Below are positions 61,138-64,000 of a stretch of DNA of 64,000 nt, one piece after another. The stretch covers positions 1,612,001 to 1,676,000 of the forward strand of contig NZ_CP029343.1 in the NCBI RefSeq assembly GCF_003143515.1, read 5' to 3'. The position numbers were made by a program, and so were the translations under genes. The stretch is from Massilia oculi (lineage in GTDB: Bacteria > Pseudomonadota > Gammaproteobacteria > Burkholderiales > Burkholderiaceae_D). How positions within the stretch are numbered: the first letter of the stretch is position 1; every line of letters starts with the position of its first letter. The notes beneath the pieces are model-generated. The model searched no databases. It was not told where the DNA came from and was given only the letters and a program-made list of their open reading frames with translations.

Positions 61138-62270
61138 GCTCTTGCCTCGCTCAGGTGAGGTGGAACGTCCACCTCGTTGGGGAACCGCGGGGGCGCCTGG
61201 CGCCGGCCCGTACGGAACGCATTCAATTGCAGGACGTAGTTCAGCACCTGCGACACCGCCTGGTACAGCTGTGCCGGGATCTGCTGCTGGACCTGGCTGG
61301 TGTTGTAGATGGCGCGCGCCAGCGGCGGCAGGGTGAGGGTCTCGACATTGTTCTCCCTCGCCACCTGGCGGATGTAGAGCGCCATCTCGTCGACGCCCTT
61401 GGCCACCACGAACGGCGCCTCGGCGCGCCCGGCATCGTACTTCAGCGCCACCGCATAGTGCTCGGGGTTGACGATCACCACGTCGGCGGTCGGGACCGTG
61501 CTGCGCACGCTGCGCCGCGCCAGCTGCTGCTGCAGCTGGCGGATGCGCTGCTTCACCTCGGGCCGGCCTTCGTTGCTCTTGTGTTCATCCTTGATGTCCT
61601 GCTTGCTCATGCGCTGGTTGCGCATGAACAGGTAGTGCTGCACCGGCACGTCGATCACCGCGAACACCACGAACACCGCCACCAGCGCCATCAGCGCGTC
61701 GAAGGCCAGGCCGGCGCCCGTCGTCAGGGCGTCGACCAGCGGCATGCGCTGCAGCTCGACGTAGGCCTTCATGCTGGCGCGCGAGACCATCCACAGCACC
61801 ACGCCCAGCATCACGGCCTTGGCGAGCGAGGTCAGGAAGCCGACCCAGTGCTTCTGGCTGAACAGGTTGCCCAGGTTGGTGATGGGGCTGAAGCGGCTGA
61901 ACTTCGGCTGCAGGTTCTTGCCGCTGACGATGAAGCCGCCCGGTATCGCGCCGGCGGCGATGATCGCGAACGGCACCGCCAGCAGCGGCAGCACCATCTG
62001 CACCAGCAGCGCCACGGCGGCGCCGAACACGGTCGACAGGGCGTTCTCCATGGCGCCCTCGGCGCCCAGCGGCGCGAACACCAGCCGGAACAGGTGGCGC
62101 ATGTCTTCCAGGTAGGTCGGCGCCATCAGCGAGAACAGCTTGAGGCTGATCAGGATGCCGACCGCGGTCGCCAGGTCGCGCGAGCGCACCACCTGCCCTT
62201 CCTGGCGCGCCTTCCTGAGCTTCTGGGCCGAGGGCTTTTCGGTCTTGTCGCCGCTGCTGTTATCCGCCAC
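61134..62270 (-). CDS. flhB: Flagellar export switch protein FlhB (NPEH variant)
   Basis: The 378-residue protein has the usual start (KTEKPSAQKLRKARQEGQVVRSRDL), four transmembrane helices and a cytoplasmic domain with the autocleavage site. Here that site reads NPEH (268-271) instead of the common NPTH. The catalytic Asn268 and Pro269 remain. A GRPEVKQRIRQLQQQLARR linker and AVALKYDAG follow as usual. It overlaps both fliR and flhA. Confidence 0.97.
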   Translation of the reverse strand: MADNSSGDKTEKPSAQKLRKARQEGQVVRSRDLATAVGILISLKLFSLMAPTYLEDMRHLFRLVFAPLGAEGAMENALSTVFGAAVALLVQMVLPLLAVPFAIIAAGAIPGGFIVSGKNLQPKFSRFSPITNLGNLFSQKHWVGFLTSLAKAVMLGVVLWMVSRASMKAYVELQRMPLVDALTTGAGLAFDALMALVAVFVVFAVIDVPVQHYLFMRNQRMSKQDIKDEHKSNEGRPEVKQRIRQLQQQLARRSVRSTVPTADVVIVNPEHYAVALKYDAGRAEAPFVVAKGVDEMALYIRQVARENNVETLTLPPLARAIYNTSQVQQQIPAQLYQAVSQVLNYVLQLNAFRTGRRQAPPRFPNEVDVPPHLSEARA

Positions 62271-63051
62271 GGGCCATCCTCATCTGCTCGGTGATCATCT
62301 CGAGCACCTGGTTGGTCATCGCGACGTAGTGTTCAGGGATGAAGCGCACCAGCTGCACCAGCATCAGGAGGCCGAAGATCGTCACCAGCGCGAAACCCAG
62401 CGAGAACAGGTTCAGGCTGGGCGCGACACGGTTCAGGAAACCGAAGCCCATCTGCACCACGATGGTGGAAAACACGATCGGCAGCGCCAGCAGCATCGCG
62501 GCCGAGAACACCCAGCCGACGTTGAACGCCACCGCCTCGAGCAGCATCGGCTGGACGCCGGAACCGACCGGCCAGGCGTGGAAGCTCTGGCCCAGCACCG
62601 CCACCAGCACCAGGTGGCCGTCGATGGCGAAGAACACCAGCATCGCCACCAGCGACATCAGGCCCGAGATCACGTCCGAGACCTGGCCGTTGACGGGATC
62701 GTTCATCTGGGCCATCGAAAAGCCGATCTGGCTCGAGGCCAGGAAGCCGAGCATGGTGACCGCCGCCATCGCGAACTGCAGGGCCAGGCCCAGCACGCCG
62801 CCGATCACGGCCTGCTCGAACATCGCGACCACGCCGGCCAGCGAGAACGGGTCGGGCATGGCGCCGCCCGCGCGAGTGGTCAGGGGCAGCATCAGGAACG
62901 ACAGCACCAGCGCCAGCAGCGCGCGCACCGGCATCGGGATCGCGCCGTCGCCCATCACCGGGGCGGTGACCATCATCGCCATGATGCGGCAGAACGGCCA
63001 CCACAGGGCGCCGATCAGCGGCAGGAGGAAGCCGAACAGCTCGATGCCCAT
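62260..63051 (-). CDS. fliR: Flagellar export protein FliR
   Basis: The 263-residue protein has six hydrophobic segments and FliR markers: PFCRIMAMMVTAPVMGDGAIPMPVRALLALVLSF, EQAVIGGVLGLALQF, and IGFSMAQMNDP. It joins FliP and FliQ in the export gate. It starts one base after the fliQ stop and overlaps flhB by 11 nt. Confidence 0.96.
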   Translation of the reverse strand: MGIELFGFLLPLIGALWWPFCRIMAMMVTAPVMGDGAIPMPVRALLALVLSFLMLPLTTRAGGAMPDPFSLAGVVAMFEQAVIGGVLGLALQFAMAAVTMLGFLASSQIGFSMAQMNDPVNGQVSDVISGLMSLVAMLVFFAIDGHLVLVAVLGQSFHAWPVGSGVQPMLLEAVAFNVGWVFSAAMLLALPIVFSTIVVQMGFGFLNRVAPSLNLFSLGFALVTIFGLLMLVQLVRFIPEHYVAMTNQVLEMITEQMRMARGG

Positions 63052-63321
63052 TCAACCCACCAGGGTCGCGGCGCGCTGGAACACCGACACGCAGTAATCC
63101 ATCAACTTGGAGGTCATCCAGTGGCCGGCCAGGATCACCGCCAGCAAGGTCACCAGCAGGCGCGGCAGGAAGCTCAGGGTCTGCTCGTTGATCTGGGTCG
63201 CGGCCTGGAACAGCGCCACCACCAGGCCCATGATCAGGCCCGGGATGACCAGCACCATCACCAGCAGCATCACGATCTGCAGAGCCTCGACCACCAGGTC
63301 GACGGCGATATCGGGACTCAT
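63052..63321 (-). CDS. fliQ: Flagellar export protein FliQ
   Basis: The 89-residue two-helix protein has the FliQ pattern: VVEALQIVMLLVMVLVIPGLIMGLVVALFQAATQINEQTLSFLPRLL. It lies between fliP and fliR with almost no spacing. Confidence 0.96.
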   Translation of the reverse strand: MSPDIAVDLVVEALQIVMLLVMVLVIPGLIMGLVVALFQAATQINEQTLSFLPRLLVTLLAVILAGHWMTSKLMDYCVSVFQRAATLVG

Positions 63322-63342
63322 GTCTCGTCTCTCCCGGATTCG

Positions 63343-64000
63343 CTAATAGCCGTGGATGCTGCCGACCAGGGTGCTGACGGTGAGCGTCCAGCCGTCGACC
63401 AGCACGAACAGCAGCAGCTTGAACGGCAGCGAGATCACCAGCGGCGACAGCATCATCATGCCCATCGCCATCAGCACCGAGGCCACCACCAGGTCGATGA
63501 TCAGGAACGGGATAAACAGCATGGCCCCGATCTGGAACGCGGTCTTCAGCTCGGACAGCACGAAGGCGGCCAGCTTGACCGGGAAGCTGTGCGCCTGCGG
63601 CTGGGCGTGCAGCGGCTCGCCCGCCAGGCGCGCGACCTGGCTGAGCGAGGCCTTGCTGGTCTGGGCCAGCATGAAGCGCGAGATCGGCCCTTCGGCGATG
63701 CGCAGCGCCTGCTCCAGGCCGATCCGGTCCTGGTCATAGGGAAGGAAGGCTTCTTTCCAGACCTGCTCGCCGACCGGACGCATCACCAGGATGGTCAGGA
63801 TCAGGGCGATGCCGGTGATGATCCGGGTCGGCAGGCCCTGCTGCAGGCCAAGGGCCTGGCGCAGCAGCGACAGCACGATGACGAAGCGGGTGAAGCAGGT
63901 CATCATCATGATCATCACGGGCAGCAGCCCGAGCAGGGTCATGATGACCAGGATCTGCGACTTGACGGTCATTCCCGAGCTGGTGGCGTCGGCGCCGGGG
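63343..64000 (-). CDS. fliP: Flagellar export protein FliP, 5' end outside the window
   Basis: At least 218 residues are visible; the frame stays open to the window edge, with DATSSG before a Met at 63972 that is internal. FliP markers include FTRFVIVLSLLRQALGLQ, FVLSELKTAFQIGAMLFIPFLIIDLVVASVLMAMGMMML, and a KLLLFVLVDGWTLT end. The signal peptide and first residues lie beyond 64000. It heads the fliQ-fliR-flhB-flhA transcript here. Confidence 0.95.
   Translation of the reverse strand, partial: PGADATSSGMTVKSQILVIMTLLGLLPVMIMMMTCFTRFVIVLSLLRQALGLQQGLPTRIITGIALILTILVMRPVGEQVWKEAFLPYDQDRIGLEQALRIAEGPISRFMLAQTSKASLSQVARLAGEPLHAQPQAHSFPVKLAAFVLSELKTAFQIGAMLFIPFLIIDLVVASVLMAMGMMMLSPLVISLPFKLLLFVLVDGWTLTVSTLVGSIHGY

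Overview
The window looks like chromosomal DNA of a GC-rich, motile Betaproteobacterium, most probably an Oxalobacteraceae member close to Massilia. This is inferred from codon and GC character, the Type VI secretion system (T6SS) gene set, the WbqC/OGT-type glycan genes beside flagellin, and the flagellar export genes. No rRNA, tRNA or CRISPR was found, so the taxonomic call stays an inference.

Layout. (1) 1-5921: the right end of an integrated element, of lower GC than the rest. It carries a ParB-like protein (cut by the window edge), a DUF5906-type NTPase, a run of tightly packed small genes, a HTH protein and two cargo-like genes (a bacterial PH-domain membrane protein and a GIY-YIG-like protein). 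The element ends in the 5' part of dusA: the first ~29 codons of dusA (minus strand, 6008 to ~5922) are followed abruptly by foreign sequence. This is the known target of dusA-associated integrases. (2) 6371-13845: ordinary metabolic and envelope genes: an S33 peptidase, a sorbosone-dehydrogenase-like lipoprotein with a DUF2231 membrane protein, a GMC oxidoreductase, a secreted HExxH protein and a HTH-GAF protein. (3) 13985-43267: a T6SS locus. A plus-strand FecR-like / CxxCH-HAMP sensor / Ser-Thr kinase group converges on a long minus-strand block. In transcription order that block is ECF sigma, anti-sigma, PP2C phosphatase, tssA, tssB, tssC, hcp, tssE, tssF, tssG, clpV, three effector-region genes, vgrG, tagH, tssK, tssL, tssM, tagF. 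Kinase, phosphatase, FHA protein and TagF together form the threonine-phosphorylation switch known from H1-T6SS-type systems. tssJ and PAAR are not seen, and clpV carries a one-base frameshift. (4) 43504-49519: a second, divergent ECF sigma, two LysR regulators, an SDR, an NTF2-like protein, an alpha/beta hydrolase, and a ferredoxin-NADP reductase under a near-perfect SoxR box. (5) 49751-57035: a seven-gene glycan operon (WbqC, two related five-bladed-propeller glycosidase-like proteins, GNAT, methyltransferase, TPR-OGT, DegT aminotransferase) leading directly to flagellin (57233-58084), suggesting flagellin or surface glycosylation. (6) 58172-64000: a FliK-like protein and the minus-strand export-gate operon fliP-fliQ-fliR-flhB-flhA; fliP runs off the window.

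The most noteworthy items are the dusA junction, the effector trio beside vgrG (an M35-type metallopeptidase, a protein with an IQM-like HSSF/GHY motif, and an unknown), the five 13-bp tandem repeats running into the kinase start codon, the heme-motif sensor next to the T6SS kinase, the clpV frameshift and the SoxR promoter.
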